The notes: generated from the sequence alone by a model not told the origin. DNA of 64,000 nucleotides from Pseudomonadota bacterium (GCA_021825945.1 JAKAFN010000002.1:105915-169914); one strand, 5' to 3'; shown: positions 35,634-45,286, numbered from the stretch's first letter. Program-made: numbers and translations.

Positions 35634-36425
35634 ATGTCGACGCATGAACAAACGGTATTGGCCCAATTCGACGCGCAGGCGCGCGCCTATCTGACCAGCG
35701 CGGTCCATGCACAGGGCCCGGACCTCGTCCGGGCGCAGGAACTGGCGCGACACGCAACCGGGCGAACCACGACGGCCGCAGCCCTCGACGTGGGCTGCGG
35801 CGCCGGGCACCTGAGCTTCGCGATCGCGCCCGACTTTGCCCGGGTCGTGGCGCTCGATCCGGCGCCCGGCATGCTGGCGGTCGTGCGCGACGCGGCGGCG
35901 GCGCGGCGTCTGCCGCAGATCGAAGCCGTGGAAGGCACGGGCGACCGCCTGCCGTTTGCCGACGAATCCTTCGACCTCGTCTGCTCCCGCCAGAGCGCGC
36001 ATCACTGGCGACGGATCGAGGCCGTGTTGCGGGAAATGCGGCGCGTCCTGAAACCGGGCGGCCATCTGTTGATGATCGACACGGAGGGCGAGGACGACCC
36101 GCTCGCGGATACCCATCTGCAAACGATCGAACTGCTGCGTGACCGCTCGCACGTGCGCAGCCACTCGCCGTGCCAATGGCAAATCATGATGAAGGCGGCT
36201 GGCTTCACCGTGAACGTCCACGAGCGTTGGCCCTTGCGCCTGGAGTTCGCCTCCTGGGTCGAACGCATGCGCACGCCGCCGGACGCCATCGCGATGATCC
36301 GCCGCCTGCAGGCCGAAGCCCCGGCCGAGGTCCGGCAAGCCCTGGGATACGAGGAGGACGGCTCGTTTACGATCCGGATCGGACTGATTTGGGCATCCCC
36401 GGCCCAGGAGTTTCCGTGCATATGA
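35634..36425 (+). CDS. Class I SAM-dependent methyltransferase (UbiE/YcgJ-like)
   Basis: This 263-residue methyltransferase has SAM-binding motif I DVGCGAGHLSFAIA at about residues 49-62, motif II with ALDPAPGML, and PFADESFDLVCSRQSAHHW. This is the methyltransferase type 11 fold, close to UbiE and YcgJ. The substrate is unknown. A strong AAAGGAG precedes the ATG. Its stop overlaps the rmuC ATG as ATGA. An in-frame N-terminal extension would read into the decayed leuA fragment's neighbourhood and is rejected. Confidence 0.88.
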   Translation: MSTHEQTVLAQFDAQARAYLTSAVHAQGPDLVRAQELARHATGRTTTAAALDVGCGAGHLSFAIAPDFARVVALDPAPGMLAVVRDAAAARRLPQIEAVEGTGDRLPFADESFDLVCSRQSAHHWRRIEAVLREMRRVLKPGGHLLMIDTEGEDDPLADTHLQTIELLRDRSHVRSHSPCQWQIMMKAAGFTVNVHERWPLRLEFASWVERMRTPPDAIAMIRRLQAEAPAEVRQALGYEEDGSFTIRIGLIWASPAQEFPCI

Positions 36426-37723
36426 CATTCGGAACCAGCGAACTGACAACAGGGTTGACCGCGGGTCTGATCGGATTCGCGGTCGGTGGTTTTGCGACAT
36501 GGCGCGCCGCGGAATCACAGATTCGCGCCGCCAAGGCGGAGTCTGCGCGATGGCGCGAGCAACTGGACCACGCCGGCCGCGAGCGCGCGACGCTCGAAGG
36601 CGAGCGCAAGGCACTGCAGGTCCTGCTCGACGCCGAACGGCGCAGCGCCGCGGAGAAACTGCAACTGCTCGCGGAAGCGAAGGAAGCGCTGAGTCATCAA
36701 TTCAAGGCGCTGGCCAACGACATCCTCGAAGAGAAATCGACCCGGTTCGCGGAGCAGAACCGGGTCAATCTCGCACAATTGCTCGACCCCCTGCGGGCGC
36801 GAATCGGCGAATTCCAATCCAAGGTCGAGGAGGTCTACATCCAGGAAGGCAAGGACCGCAGCGCTCTGGCCGAACAATTGCGCCACCTCCTGGCGCTCAA
36901 CCAGACGCTGAGCACCGATGCGAAGAATCTGACGTCCGCCCTCAAGGGGTCGTCGAAGACGCAGGGGGCCTGGGGCGAATACATCCTGGAGCGCGTGCTG
37001 GAAGCATCGGGCCTGCGCAAAGGCTTCGAATACGCGGCGCAGGTCTCCGAGGTGGCGGCCGACGGCCGGCGCCTGCAGCCCGACGTCGTGATCGAACTGC
37101 CGGGTGGCCGCAAGCTCGTGGTCGACGCGAAGGTTTCCCTGGTGGCATACGATCGGTACACCGCCGCGGAAACCGACGTGGAGCGCAAGGCGGCGGTCGC
37201 CGAACACCTCGATTCCGTGCGCGGTCACCTGCGCAGCCTCGCGGGGAAGGACTATCAGTTGCTCTACGGCGCGGACGGCGTCGATTTCGTGCTGATGTTC
37301 GTCCCGATCGAACCCGCGTTCCTGCTCGCCGTGGGTGCCGATACGGAACTCTTCCTGGACGCATGGCAGCGCAACGTGCTGCTGGTGAGTCCGTCCACCC
37401 TCCTGTTCGTCGTGCGTACCGTCGCGCATCTCTGGCGGCAGGAACAACAGAGCCGCAACGCGCAGGAGATCGCCCGGCGCGGCGCGGAGCTGTACGACAA
37501 GCTGGCGGGGTTCGTCGACGACCTGCGCCTCGTCGGCACCCGCCTCGCCGCCGCGCAGAGCGCCTACGCCGATGCGGAGCGGAAACTCGGTTCCGGCCGC
37601 GGCAACGCGATCCGTCAGGCAGAAATGCTGCGAGACCTCGGCATCAAACCGACCAAGCGGATCGCGCCGCAAGCGGTCGACACGGCGCTGGCGAATGGAG
37701 AGTCACCCGCCGACGAGTCGTGA
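36422..37723 (+). CDS. rmuC: DNA recombination protein RmuC
   Basis: This 433-residue protein has an N-terminal membrane helix (TAGLIGFAVGGFATWRAA), a long coiled coil (about residues 30-150), then a nuclease-like domain with SSKTQGAWGEYILERVLEASGL (in two parts), PDVVIELPGGRKLVVDAKVSL and LLYGADGVDFVLMFVPIE. RmuC limits inversion at short repeats. The Asp and Lys of VDAKVSL fit a PD-(D/E)XK-like core. It begins at an ATG coupled to the methyltransferase stop. Confidence 0.94.
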   Translation: MTFGTSELTTGLTAGLIGFAVGGFATWRAAESQIRAAKAESARWREQLDHAGRERATLEGERKALQVLLDAERRSAAEKLQLLAEAKEALSHQFKALANDILEEKSTRFAEQNRVNLAQLLDPLRARIGEFQSKVEEVYIQEGKDRSALAEQLRHLLALNQTLSTDAKNLTSALKGSSKTQGAWGEYILERVLEASGLRKGFEYAAQVSEVAADGRRLQPDVVIELPGGRKLVVDAKVSLVAYDRYTAAETDVERKAAVAEHLDSVRGHLRSLAGKDYQLLYGADGVDFVLMFVPIEPAFLLAVGADTELFLDAWQRNVLLVSPSTLLFVVRTVAHLWRQEQQSRNAQEIARRGAELYDKLAGFVDDLRLVGTRLAAAQSAYADAERKLGSGRGNAIRQAEMLRDLGIKPTKRIAPQAVDTALANGESPADES

Positions 37724-37940
37724 AGATAGGAGGAGATATCGACGGGTTGCCTCCGGCGCGCCCTGGCCAGAAAAGCACGGGACGGGCCACGACCGCCGGC
37801 ATTCCGGCCTACCATCCTGCATGGCGCCCGGCCGATGCGGCCTGCAGCAGCACTGCGCCGATCACGCCGACCGCTGCGAACCGAGGACTGGCGAAGGATT
37901 CGTTCCCATTCGATTTCGGTTCCGCGGGATGGCAGTTCGG

Positions 37941-38069
37941 TCACTTCCCATCATCCCTTGCGCTCCATTTCGATCGCAGCGAATCCCAAGCCGAAACGGC
38001 CAGGAAAAGGACGGGCAGCAGAATGACCACGAGCCCGATCACCAATATGGCAAGCCGAAAGGACGACAT
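37941..38069 (-). CDS. 42-residue single-span membrane microprotein of unknown function
   Basis: A short frame encodes MSSFRLAILVIGLVVILLPV, then LFLAVSAWDSLRSKWSARDDGK. It starts at ATG 38069, five bases after a strong GAGGAG, and stops at 37941. Residues 5-27 form one continuous hydrophobic helix, followed by a basic amphipathic tail and an acidic end. The ribosome binding site, helix and composition argue for a real gene, although nothing in the neighbourhood (rmuC convergent, glpD-like gene upstream on the same strand) suggests a function. Confidence 0.65.
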   Translation of the reverse strand: MSSFRLAILVIGLVVILLPVLFLAVSAWDSLRSKWSARDDGK

Positions 38070-38239
38070 CGTTACTCCTCACCAGGATGTACTCCACGCC
38101 AGGACTCGGCCCGGAGGCCCTGCACGACCCCGTCCTGGATCGGGCCGGCTCGCGCAGGCATGCCGGCGAGGCGGAAACTCGGGTTGCAAGGTCAACGGTC
38201 ATGGCGATGTGCGCCGCTCCAATCGAGAAAACGGCAACC

Positions 38240-38313
38240 GTCATCGCAAGGCCCGCGGGGCCGTGGCAATCCAGAACCGGCTGGATTGCTTCGGGCTTCG
38301 CCCTCGCAATGAC
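38240..38313. repeat. Dispersed palindromic element, family 2, full copy
   Basis: An imperfect palindrome of 74 bases with outer arms GTCATCGC / GCAATGAC and a perfect inner pair CAATCCA-8 bases-TGGATTG. This is the widespread GTCATTGCGAGG...GCAATCCA type of short element. A half copy lies at 44414-44446. It lies in an otherwise featureless gap (38070-38371) upstream of the microprotein. Confidence 0.75.
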
Positions 38314-38371
38314 GATTGTTTCACGTTAACCGAATCGGGCGGCAATGCCCCCGCGCAGCGCTGCCTGCGGT

Positions 38372-39430
38372 TCAGCACACCATGCCCGCAACCCGGCGCG
38401 CCAAAGCCATGGCAGTGGTCCACTTGCCGCCGAAGACCGTGATCAGGCGGCCGCTGCGGTGAATGACGGAGTCCCGGCTCGCATCACTCGGGTTGGCGGC
38501 ACCGGCGAGGAGAGGCCGCACACCCGCGAAGCGGCCCACCACCACGGGCGTCTCCGTCGGGAAATAGTGGCCGTACGCCCGCAGCAGATCGCGCTCTTCC
38601 TCGACGCTGGGCGAGATCGCTTCGTCGAGACGCTGGCGCACTTCGGTGGTGCCGACCAGGGTGTGTCCCTGCCACGGCAGCACGAAGAAGATCCGTTTCT
38701 CGCCCGGAACCTCCAGGAGAAGCGCCTGCTCGCACCTGCGCTCGAGAATCAGGTGGCTGCCCCGGACCAAGTCGAGACGAACCGGCGCGGTCAACCCGCT
38801 GCGGTGGAGCAGCGCTTCCGCCCAGGGGCCGGTGACATTGAGTATCCGATCGAACCGATACGCATCGGCTGCGGTATGGGCGCCGCCGTCCTCGTCGCAA
38901 CGGATCACCTCCTCACCCTCGCCGATCCGAACTCCCGCTTGCCTCGCCTGTTCGGCGACCCACAGCCCGAGCCGGTAATCATCCATCTGGGCGTCGGAAA
39001 ACTCGTACCCTCCCCGCAACCCGTCCCGGCGCAAGCCCGGCACGCGCCGCAACAGGTCCGAGCCGCATACGTGCCGGTGTCCGGGAAGCGCGCTGTCGCC
39101 AGCGAGCCGGTCATAGATCCATAGGCCCAAGCCGATCGTCAGGCGCCCCCGCCGACCGCCGGCGTATTGCGGCACCACCAAGCGCAACGGATGGGCCAGT
39201 TCGGGTGCACGCCGCAACCAGGCATCGCGCTCGTGCAGCGCCTCGCGCACCAGACGGAATTCACCCTTCTCGATATAGCGCAGCCCCCCGTGCAGGAGTT
39301 TGGATGAGGCTTGGCTCGTGGCCTGCATCAGACGATCGCGCTCGAACAGGCGCACGGCGTGGCCCCGTCGCGCCAACTCCCACGCGCAACACAGGCCGTT
39401 GATGCCGCCGCCGACGACGCCGATTCTCAT
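38372..39430 (-). CDS. FAD-dependent glycerol-3-phosphate dehydrogenase-like oxidoreductase (short GlpD)
   Basis: This 352-residue FAD protein starts with a Rossmann motif GVVGGGINGLCCAWELARRG and carries the GlpD blocks SQASSKLLHGGLRYIEKGEF, FSDAQMDDYRLGLWVAE, GPWAE, and LPWQGHTLVGTTEV. It ends with FGGKWTTAMALARRVA. E. coli GlpD is about 500 residues, with an extra C-terminal domain that is missing here, so it may be a short subfamily of sn-glycerol-3-phosphate dehydrogenase. The ATG at 39430 fits the Rossmann start. Confidence 0.85.
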   Translation of the reverse strand: MRIGVVGGGINGLCCAWELARRGHAVRLFERDRLMQATSQASSKLLHGGLRYIEKGEFRLVREALHERDAWLRRAPELAHPLRLVVPQYAGGRRGRLTIGLGLWIYDRLAGDSALPGHRHVCGSDLLRRVPGLRRDGLRGGYEFSDAQMDDYRLGLWVAEQARQAGVRIGEGEEVIRCDEDGGAHTAADAYRFDRILNVTGPWAEALLHRSGLTAPVRLDLVRGSHLILERRCEQALLLEVPGEKRIFFVLPWQGHTLVGTTEVRQRLDEAISPSVEEERDLLRAYGHYFPTETPVVVGRFAGVRPLLAGAANPSDASRDSVIHRSGRLITVFGGKWTTAMALARRVAGMVC

Positions 39431-39479
39431 CGATTGCTCGCGATCCCGCCAAACCCGGTGCGCTCGTGTCGGGAGAATC

Positions 39480-40739
39480 TTACGGCACGTCGACAACCGT
39501 GGCGGCCGACTCGGTCGGATGGAACAACCGGCCGCGTTCCGTTGCGACCACGATCCCCAGCGCCGAGAGCGCCACGACGAGATAGCCGATGCAGATCGGC
39601 AAGGTCGTGCCGTCGAATTGCTGACCGATCGCGAATCCCACCAACGCGCCGCCGACCGAGGTGACGAAACCCTGCAGCGACGATGCCGTGCCGGCGACAT
39701 GCCCCATGGATTCCATGGCAAGCGCGCCGAAATTGGGTCCGATCAAGCCGATGCAGAACAGGATCGAAGCCTGCGTCCCGGCGAACACCCACAGGGTATC
39801 AGCGCCCAGACCGGAGATCGCAACATGCGATGCCGCAATCGCGACATATCCGAACAGCGCCGCGTGCGAAACACGGTGCATGCCGACCCGCCCGACGATG
39901 CGCGCGTTGAGCAGCGACGCCGCCGCCAGGAATGCCGCGGTGCAGCCGAAGAGAATCGGGAATCGCGACGGCACATGATAGACGTCAGTGAAGATCTGCT
40001 GCGCGGCGTTGATGTATCCCAGCAGGCCGCCGAACAAGACGGCCTGCGCGAAGGTGTATCCGACGGCCTTGCGATCCGATATGCATTCCCGCAAGGCCGC
40101 GCCGATGCGTGCCATGTCGATGCGCAATCGATCCGATTCGTGCAAGGTTTCCGGTAGACGCAAAGCCCCCCACGCGGCAACGGCGACCCCGAACAGCGCA
40201 AGCAGATGAAAGACCGCGCGCCACGGTTCGATCAGCATGACGAGTTGCCCGATCGACGGCGCCGCGACCGGAACCGCGAAAAAAACCAGGAATGCGAGCG
40301 ACATCACGCGCGCCATTTGCCGGCCCGCATAGCGGTCACGCACGATCGACACGGCGAGCACGCGCGTTCCGGCCGCGCCGATTCCCTCCAGCCCCCGTGC
40401 GATCAACATCGTCCGCAAGGAATCGGCCATGCCGGCGAAAACGCTGAACGATGCGTAGAGCGCAAGCGCGCCGAACAGCACCGGCCGTCGGCCGTAGCGG
40501 TCGGCCAGCGTGCCATACACGAGTTGCGCCATGCCGAAGCCCAGCAGGTACGCCGTGACGATCCACTGGCGATCATTTTCGTGGACGATGTGCAGCGCTC
40601 GGCCGATGCGCGGCAACGCCGGTAGCATGGTGTCGATGGCGAGGGCATTGGTCGCCATCACCGCGGCAATGAAGGCGACGAATTCTTTGAAGCCCATGCC
40701 GGTGCGTGCGGCCCCGGCGGCGAGATCGGAATGCGACAT
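39480..40739 (-). CDS. Bcr/CflA-family MFS drug efflux transporter
   Basis: This 419-residue MFS protein has 12 predicted helices. The first helix with AIDTMLPALPRIGRAL, the loop GTLADRYGRRPVLFGAL and RGLEGIGAAGTRVLAVSIVRD match the Bcr/CflA drug:H+ antiporter group. The substrate is unknown. It ends about 50 bases before the glpD-like gene on the same strand. The ATG at 40739 is chosen; 46 residues upstream in frame lack similarity and overlap the divergent DUF3293 gene. Confidence 0.88.
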   Translation of the reverse strand: MSHSDLAAGAARTGMGFKEFVAFIAAVMATNALAIDTMLPALPRIGRALHIVHENDRQWIVTAYLLGFGMAQLVYGTLADRYGRRPVLFGALALYASFSVFAGMADSLRTMLIARGLEGIGAAGTRVLAVSIVRDRYAGRQMARVMSLAFLVFFAVPVAAPSIGQLVMLIEPWRAVFHLLALFGVAVAAWGALRLPETLHESDRLRIDMARIGAALRECISDRKAVGYTFAQAVLFGGLLGYINAAQQIFTDVYHVPSRFPILFGCTAAFLAAASLLNARIVGRVGMHRVSHAALFGYVAIAASHVAISGLGADTLWVFAGTQASILFCIGLIGPNFGALAMESMGHVAGTASSLQGFVTSVGGALVGFAIGQQFDGTTLPICIGYLVVALSALGIVVATERGRLFHPTESAATVVDVP

Positions 40740-40834
40740 GGTGCGAAATGGTGGCGGGGTCGCGCACGACCCGGATCGATCCTTGCATAATGCGGGCATT
40801 CGCACCGCATTGCAAAACGACCTCGGGAGTCTGC

Positions 40835-41275
40835 TTGGTTTCGCCTGCCGCGATCGATCCGCGCACCGTCCAGGCATATCGGGAGACCGAATATCGCGTA
40901 TTCGACGACCCGCCGTTTTCCTTGCGCATCGATCGGTTCAGCGCGCCGCTGCGGCGCGCCCAGCATCGTCGGAACGTTCGCTGCAGCGCCTTCGTGACGG
41001 CCTGGAATCCGTTCAGCCAACGCCTCGAGCCGGCCGCCAACGCGGCGCGACAACGGCGGCTGGCCGAGGAACTGATCCGATCGCGCCGAGCATTCGTGCC
41101 CGGAATGGGATCGCATCCGACCGCCGCCTGGCCGGGCGAGGAGAGTTTCCTGATCTACGGACTCGACCTCGATACCGCCAGGGCGATGGCGATCCGCCTG
41201 GAGCAGAACGCCATCGTCTGGAGCGGCGATGACGCAACGCCGCGGCTGATTCTATGCCGATCGGCGCCGGCCTAG
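40835..41275 (+). CDS. DUF3293 protein of unknown function
   Basis: This 146-residue protein matches DUF3293: the core FVTAWNPFSQRLEPAANAARQR (in part), VPGMGSHPTAAWPGEESFLIYGLD and the RLEQNAIVW end are typical. No function is known. I choose the TTG at 40835, which follows GGGAG at a spacing of six and starts just before SPAAIDPRTVQAYRETEYRV. An ATG at 40790 would add 15 residues without similarity. It is divergent from the Bcr-type gene. Confidence 0.75.
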   Translation: MVSPAAIDPRTVQAYRETEYRVFDDPPFSLRIDRFSAPLRRAQHRRNVRCSAFVTAWNPFSQRLEPAANAARQRRLAEELIRSRRAFVPGMGSHPTAAWPGEESFLIYGLDLDTARAMAIRLEQNAIVWSGDDATPRLILCRSAPA

Positions 41276-41303
41276 GGTTGGAATCGCCGGATAATCGCTC
41301 GCC

Positions 41304-41786
41304 ATGATCCATGTCGTCCTCGTCAACCCGCAGATTCCACCCAACACCGGCAACGTCATCCGGCTGTGTGCGAATACCGGCGCCCGACTCCATCTCATCG
41401 AACCGCTGGGGTTCCCGATCGACCATGCCAAGATGCGCCGCGCGGGCTTGGACTATCACGAATTCGCGTCCGTGCGCGTCCATGCGGACCTTACGTCGTG
41501 GCGCGCCGAGTGCGCACCCGATCCTGAGCGGATTTTCGCGTTCAGCGCACGCGGAGCGGTCCGCTACGACACCGCGACGTTCCGACCCGGAGACTGGCTA
41601 TTGTTCGGCTCGGAAACCGCCGGGCTGCCGGATGCGGTGCTGGCGTCGGTCGCGCCCGAACGCTGCCTCACGCTACCGATGCGGCCCGGCAACCGTAGCT
41701 TGAACCTGTCCAATGCGGTCGCGGTGGCAGTATTCGAAGCCTGGCGGCAGAACGGGTTCGCGGGCTGCGATCTCCGCGGGTCTTGA
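41304..41786 (+). CDS. trmL: tRNA (cytidine/uridine-34-2'-O)-methyltransferase TrmL
   Basis: This 160-residue SPOUT methyltransferase modifies the wobble base ribose of tRNA-Leu. The N-terminal VLVNPQIPPNTGNVIRLCAN and the C-terminal knot LLFGSETAGLP...MRPGNRSLNLSNAVAVAVFEA are diagnostic. It has the usual length for the family. It lies upstream of copA with a 72-base gap. Confidence 0.95.
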   Translation: MIHVVLVNPQIPPNTGNVIRLCANTGARLHLIEPLGFPIDHAKMRRAGLDYHEFASVRVHADLTSWRAECAPDPERIFAFSARGAVRYDTATFRPGDWLLFGSETAGLPDAVLASVAPERCLTLPMRPGNRSLNLSNAVAVAVFEAWRQNGFAGCDLRGS

Positions 41787-41858
41787 CGCATTCGCGCGCC
41801 AGTTCGGGTGTAGAGTGGGCCGAGTCCGTCCCAGGCCCCACCACCGTACCGTCGATTC

Positions 41859-44114
41859 ATGGAGTCCGCTGCTACGCCCGCCGACCTGACCCTCGGCATC
41901 GAGGGCATGACCTGCGCATCCTGCAGCGCCCGCGTCGAACGCGCGCTGCGTCGCCAGACCGGCGTGCTCGAGGCGACGGTCAATCTCGCCACCGAACGTG
42001 CGCATGTCCGCTACGTACCCACGACGGTCGACCTGCAGACCCTGCTGGATGCGGTCGCGGACGCAGGATATGCGGCCCGACCACTCGAGCAGGAAGGCGA
42101 TGGCGGGGCGCACCGGCAGGGCGCACTGCGCGCGCTAGGCCGGGACGTCCTGCTGGCGGCCGGCCTAGCCTTGCCGATCCTGGCGCTGGCGATGGGCTCG
42201 GCGTTCGTGCCCGCCTGGCAGCGGATGCTGGATCGGACGAGCCCGGTTGCGCACTTCTGGGAGTGGGTTCAGATGGTGCTCGCCACCGTGGTGCTGTTCG
42301 GCCCGGGGCGGCGCTTCTTTCGGCCCGGCCTGATCGCCTACCGCCACGCATCGCCGGACATGAATTCGTTGGTCGCGACGGGAACCGGTGCCGCGTGGGG
42401 CTACAGCGCGCTCGTGCTTCTCGCGCCGGGATGGATTCCGCCCGACGCACGCCACGTCTATTTCGACTCCGCCGCAGTGGTGGTGGCCGCGGTGCTGGCC
42501 GGCAAGTACCTCGAAGAGCTGGCGAAGGGCCGCAGCTCGGCGGCGATCCGCGAGCTGGCGGGGTTGCAGGCGAAGACGGCTCGCCGCCTGGATACCGACG
42601 GCACCGAACAAGAGCTGCCGATCGCGCGACTGCAGGTCGGTGACCGCGTGGTGGTACGACCGGGCGAGCGCATGCCGGTGGACGGCCGCGTGGCGGCGGG
42701 ACGCGCGCATGTGAACGAATCCATGCTGACGGGCGAGCCGCTGCCGGTGGCGAAGGAATCGGGCGACCGGGTGGTCGCCGGCACCGTGAACCAGGACGGG
42801 AGGCTGATCGTCGAGGCGACGTCGGTGGGCCGCAGCACCGTACTGGCGCAGATCATCAATCTGGTGGAAAGCGCCCAGACCGGCAAGCTGCCGATCCAAG
42901 GGGTCGCCGACCGCGTGGTGGGGGTCTTCACACCGGCGGTCATCCTGATCGCGCTGACGGCGTTCGCGTTCTGGCTCGCGGTCGCGGGCAACGTGAGCAT
43001 CGCACTGGTGGCAGCGGTGTCCGTACTGGTGGTCGCCTGCCCGTGCGCCATGGGGCTCGCCACGCCGGCGGCGATCATGGTCGGGACCGGCCGCGCGGCG
43101 GAACTGGGCGTGCTGTTTCGCAAAGGCGAGGCGCTCGAGACGCTCTCGAAGATCGACACCGTGCTGTTCGACAAGACCGGCACCCTCACGCAAGGCCGGC
43201 CCGCGCTGGTTGCGACGGCCGGTCCCGCGTCGGAGGAGGCGCTGCGCCTCGCCGCGGCGCTGGAGTCGGCCTCCGAGCATCCGCTGGGGCGGGCGATTCT
43301 CGCCGCCGCCCGGGAACGCGGCCTAGCGATCCAACCGGTCGACGATTTCCGCGCCGTCGCCGGCCACGGCATCGCCGGGCACGTCGCCGGACGGCCGGTG
43401 CGCGTCGGGACCCAGCGGTTCCTGGAGCAGGAAGGCGTCGCCACCGCCGCGCTCGCGGGCGGCGCGGCAGCGCTCGAAGGGGCCGGGCGCACGGTGGTGT
43501 ACGTCGCGTCCGACAGCACGGCCATCGGGCTGCTCGCCATCGCCGATCCGGTGAAACCGGAGGCGCATGCGGTGGTGCGGGCGCTGCAGCGCGACGGCGT
43601 GGCGGTGGCGATGGTCACCGGCGACGCCCGCGGTACCGCCGAAGCCATTGCCGCACAGCTCGGCATCGACGTCGTGCATGCCGAGGTGCTGCCGCAGGAT
43701 AAGGCGGGCGTCGTCGCGGAACTGCAGCGGGCGGGGCGTCGGGTCGCATTCGTGGGCGACGGCATCAACGATGCGCCGGCGCTCGCCCGAGCCGATGTCG
43801 GCATCGCCCTGGCAACCGGAACCGACATCGCGATCGAAGCCGCCGACGTGACGCTGACCCGCGGCCAGTTGAGCGAAGTGGTCACGGCGCTGACCGCGGC
43901 CCGACGCACCTTGGCCAACATTCGCGGCAATCTGTTCTGGGCGTTTTTCTACAACATCCTGCTGATTCCCATCGCCGCCGGGGTGGCAGCGCCGCTGGGC
44001 GTCCGCATGAATCCGATGCTGGCCGGGGTGGCGATGGGACTGTCCTCGATCTTCGTCCTCAGCAACAGCCTGCGGCTGAAACGGCTGCAGGCGTTCCGGG
44101 TCGAACGCGCGTAG
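41859..44114 (+). CDS. copA: Copper-exporting P1B-type ATPase CopA
   Basis: This 751-residue pump exports Cu+ from the cytoplasm. It has one N-terminal HMA domain with the metal site MTCASC at residues 17-22, eight membrane helices with the CPC metal motif ([14 protein letters not shown], about residue 393), the phosphorylation site DKTGTLT at about 437, the P1B mark HPLGRAIL and the hinge [11 protein letters not shown] at about 633. copZ follows after 23 bases. I see no CueR-type dyad in the 72-base upstream gap, so copper control, if local, uses another site. Confidence 0.96.
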   Translation: MESAATPADLTLGIEGMTCASCSARVERALRRQTGVLEATVNLATERAHVRYVPTTVDLQTLLDAVADAGYAARPLEQEGDGGAHRQGALRALGRDVLLAAGLALPILALAMGSAFVPAWQRMLDRTSPVAHFWEWVQMVLATVVLFGPGRRFFRPGLIAYRHASPDMNSLVATGTGAAWGYSALVLLAPGWIPPDARHVYFDSAAVVVAAVLAGKYLEELAKGRSSAAIRELAGLQAKTARRLDTDGTEQELPIARLQVGDRVVVRPGERMPVDGRVAAGRAHVNESMLTGEPLPVAKESGDRVVAGTVNQDGRLIVEATSVGRSTVLAQIINLVESAQTGKLPIQGVADRVVGVFTPAVILIALTAFAFWLAVAGNVSIALVAAVSVLVVACPCAMGLATPAAIMVGTGRAAELGVLFRKGEALETLSKIDTVLFDKTGTLTQGRPALVATAGPASEEALRLAAALESASEHPLGRAILAAARERGLAIQPVDDFRAVAGHGIAGHVAGRPVRVGTQRFLEQEGVATAALAGGAAALEGAGRTVVYVASDSTAIGLLAIADPVKPEAHAVVRALQRDGVAVAMVTGDARGTAEAIAAQLGIDVVHAEVLPQDKAGVVAELQRAGRRVAFVGDGINDAPALARADVGIALATGTDIAIEAADVTLTRGQLSEVVTALTAARRTLANIRGNLFWAFFYNILLIPIAAGVAAPLGVRMNPMLAGVAMGLSSIFVLSNSLRLKRLQAFRVERA

Positions 44115-44137
44115 GGCATTCTTTTTTGGAGTGGTCG

Positions 44138-44341
44138 ATGAACGACATCAAACTGGCAATCACCGGCATGACCTGCGAGCACTGCGTTCGCGCGGTGACC
44201 AAGGCGCTGGAGCGCGTTCCGGGCGTGGAGCGCGCCGAGGTGACGCTGCGGCCGGGGGGCGCGGTGGTGCATGGGAATGCCGCGTCCGAGGCGCTCATTG
44301 CCGCAGTGAGGGAGGAGGGGTACGAGGCGGCGCCGGCGTAG
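44138..44341 (+). CDS. copZ: Copper chaperone CopZ-like HMA protein
   Basis: This 67-residue heavy-metal-associated domain protein carries the metal site MTCEHC at residues 11-16 and a typical beta-alpha-beta pattern (KLAITGMTCEHCVRAVTKAL, then GVERAEVTL). It should deliver Cu+ to the HMA domain of CopA, whose gene ends just upstream. The ATG at 44138 follows TTTGGAGTGG. Confidence 0.9.
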   Translation: MNDIKLAITGMTCEHCVRAVTKALERVPGVERAEVTLRPGGAVVHGNAASEALIAAVREEGYEAAPA

Positions 44342-44413
44342 CGGCGCATCCCGCCGTCCCGCAATCGGTCTGCCGCGCAAACGAGCAGCGGCCACGGCGT
44401 CCATACGACGCAT

Positions 44414-44446
44414 TGGATCGCTTCGGGCCTCGCCCTCGCAATGACG
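44414..44446. repeat. Dispersed palindromic element, family 2, half copy
   Basis: This 33-base segment (TGGATCGCTTCGGGCCTCGC...GCAATGACG) differs from 38282-38314 at two positions. The left arm of the palindrome is absent. It lies between convergent copZ and the Sco-family gene. Confidence 0.75.
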
Positions 44447-44453
44447 GCCCGGG

Positions 44454-45110
44454 TCAATCCCACCGCACCCGCATCATCGCCGCGGTATCGTGCGTCACCT
44501 CGGGCGTGTCGGCGATCGGCGGGAAGGTGGCGAGCCAGCGGTCGTCGGGTGTGACGAGAAACACCAGGGCGGAATGGTCCACCGAATAGTGGAGCTTGTC
44601 CCGGCTGTCGTTGCGCTGGTAATTCACGCCGAAAAACGGCGTCAGCTCGTGCAGCGCATCATCGTCTCCCGTCGCGGCGAGCGTGTCGTTGCCGAAATTC
44701 GCTACGTAGCGAGCGAGCAGTTGCGGAGTATCGCGGCGCGGATCCACCGAGATGAACACGATTCTCGGCGGAGTGAGTCCTTGCTTGCGTAGTGCGGTTT
44801 GCACTTGCCGAAGCATCGAGAGGGTCGTCGGGCAGGATTCGGGGCAGTTGGTGTATCCGAAGTAGACGAAGGACCAACGACCGCGCAGATATGCCGGGGT
44901 GAACGGCCCCCCCTGCCGTTGGAGTTGGAACGGCGGCAACAGGGAAAGCCGTTCGAGCTGCGCCGATTCCAGTTTCTGGCCCGCCGGCATGACCAGTGGT
45001 TGGCGATGCATGGTGCTGCGCCACTGCGAGGTGATGAAGGAAGACAGAAGCGCACCGGCACCGATACCGACGGCGGCTGCAACGATGGCGAAGCGGCGAG
45101 GAATGTTCAT
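44454..45110 (-). CDS. SCO1/SenC-family copper chaperone
   Basis: This 218-residue periplasmic thioredoxin-fold protein has an N-terminal membrane anchor (FAIVAAAVGIGAGALLSSFI). The copper ligands are visible as CPESC (C-x3-C) and the later histidine in VDHSALVFLV. Sco proteins help build the CuA site of cytochrome c oxidase. Convergent with copA-copZ, which fits copper handling. The ATG at 45110 is chosen as 17 upstream residues lack similarity. Confidence 0.92.
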   Translation of the reverse strand: MNIPRRFAIVAAAVGIGAGALLSSFITSQWRSTMHRQPLVMPAGQKLESAQLERLSLLPPFQLQRQGGPFTPAYLRGRWSFVYFGYTNCPESCPTTLSMLRQVQTALRKQGLTPPRIVFISVDPRRDTPQLLARYVANFGNDTLAATGDDDALHELTPFFGVNYQRNDSRDKLHYSVDHSALVFLVTPDDRWLATFPPIADTPEVTHDTAAMMRVRWD

Positions 45111-45286
45111 GGGCAGACGTAGTAGACGCGAAGAAAGCCGTGGGCGCGTCGGGAGACCCATTCGACGCCGGCAGGCGGAGGAAGTTCAGCAGAGCCTGGA
45201 ACCGGCACGGTACACCATGCACAGCGCGATGCACAGCGTGACGTACCCCGGCACGCAGCATGGCGCCCGTGCTGCGGCGACATGGA

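Noticed and set aside
37615..37944. 109-residue frame starting at GTG right after the microprotein (GTGA overlap)
   Set aside because: It runs antisense over the end of rmuC, is arginine/serine-rich and shows no recognisable domain; probably a high-GC artefact.
41787..41858. CueR-type operator before copA
   Set aside because: TTGACG and TAGAGT are present but about 22 bases apart and without the inverted repeat expected of a MerR-family site.
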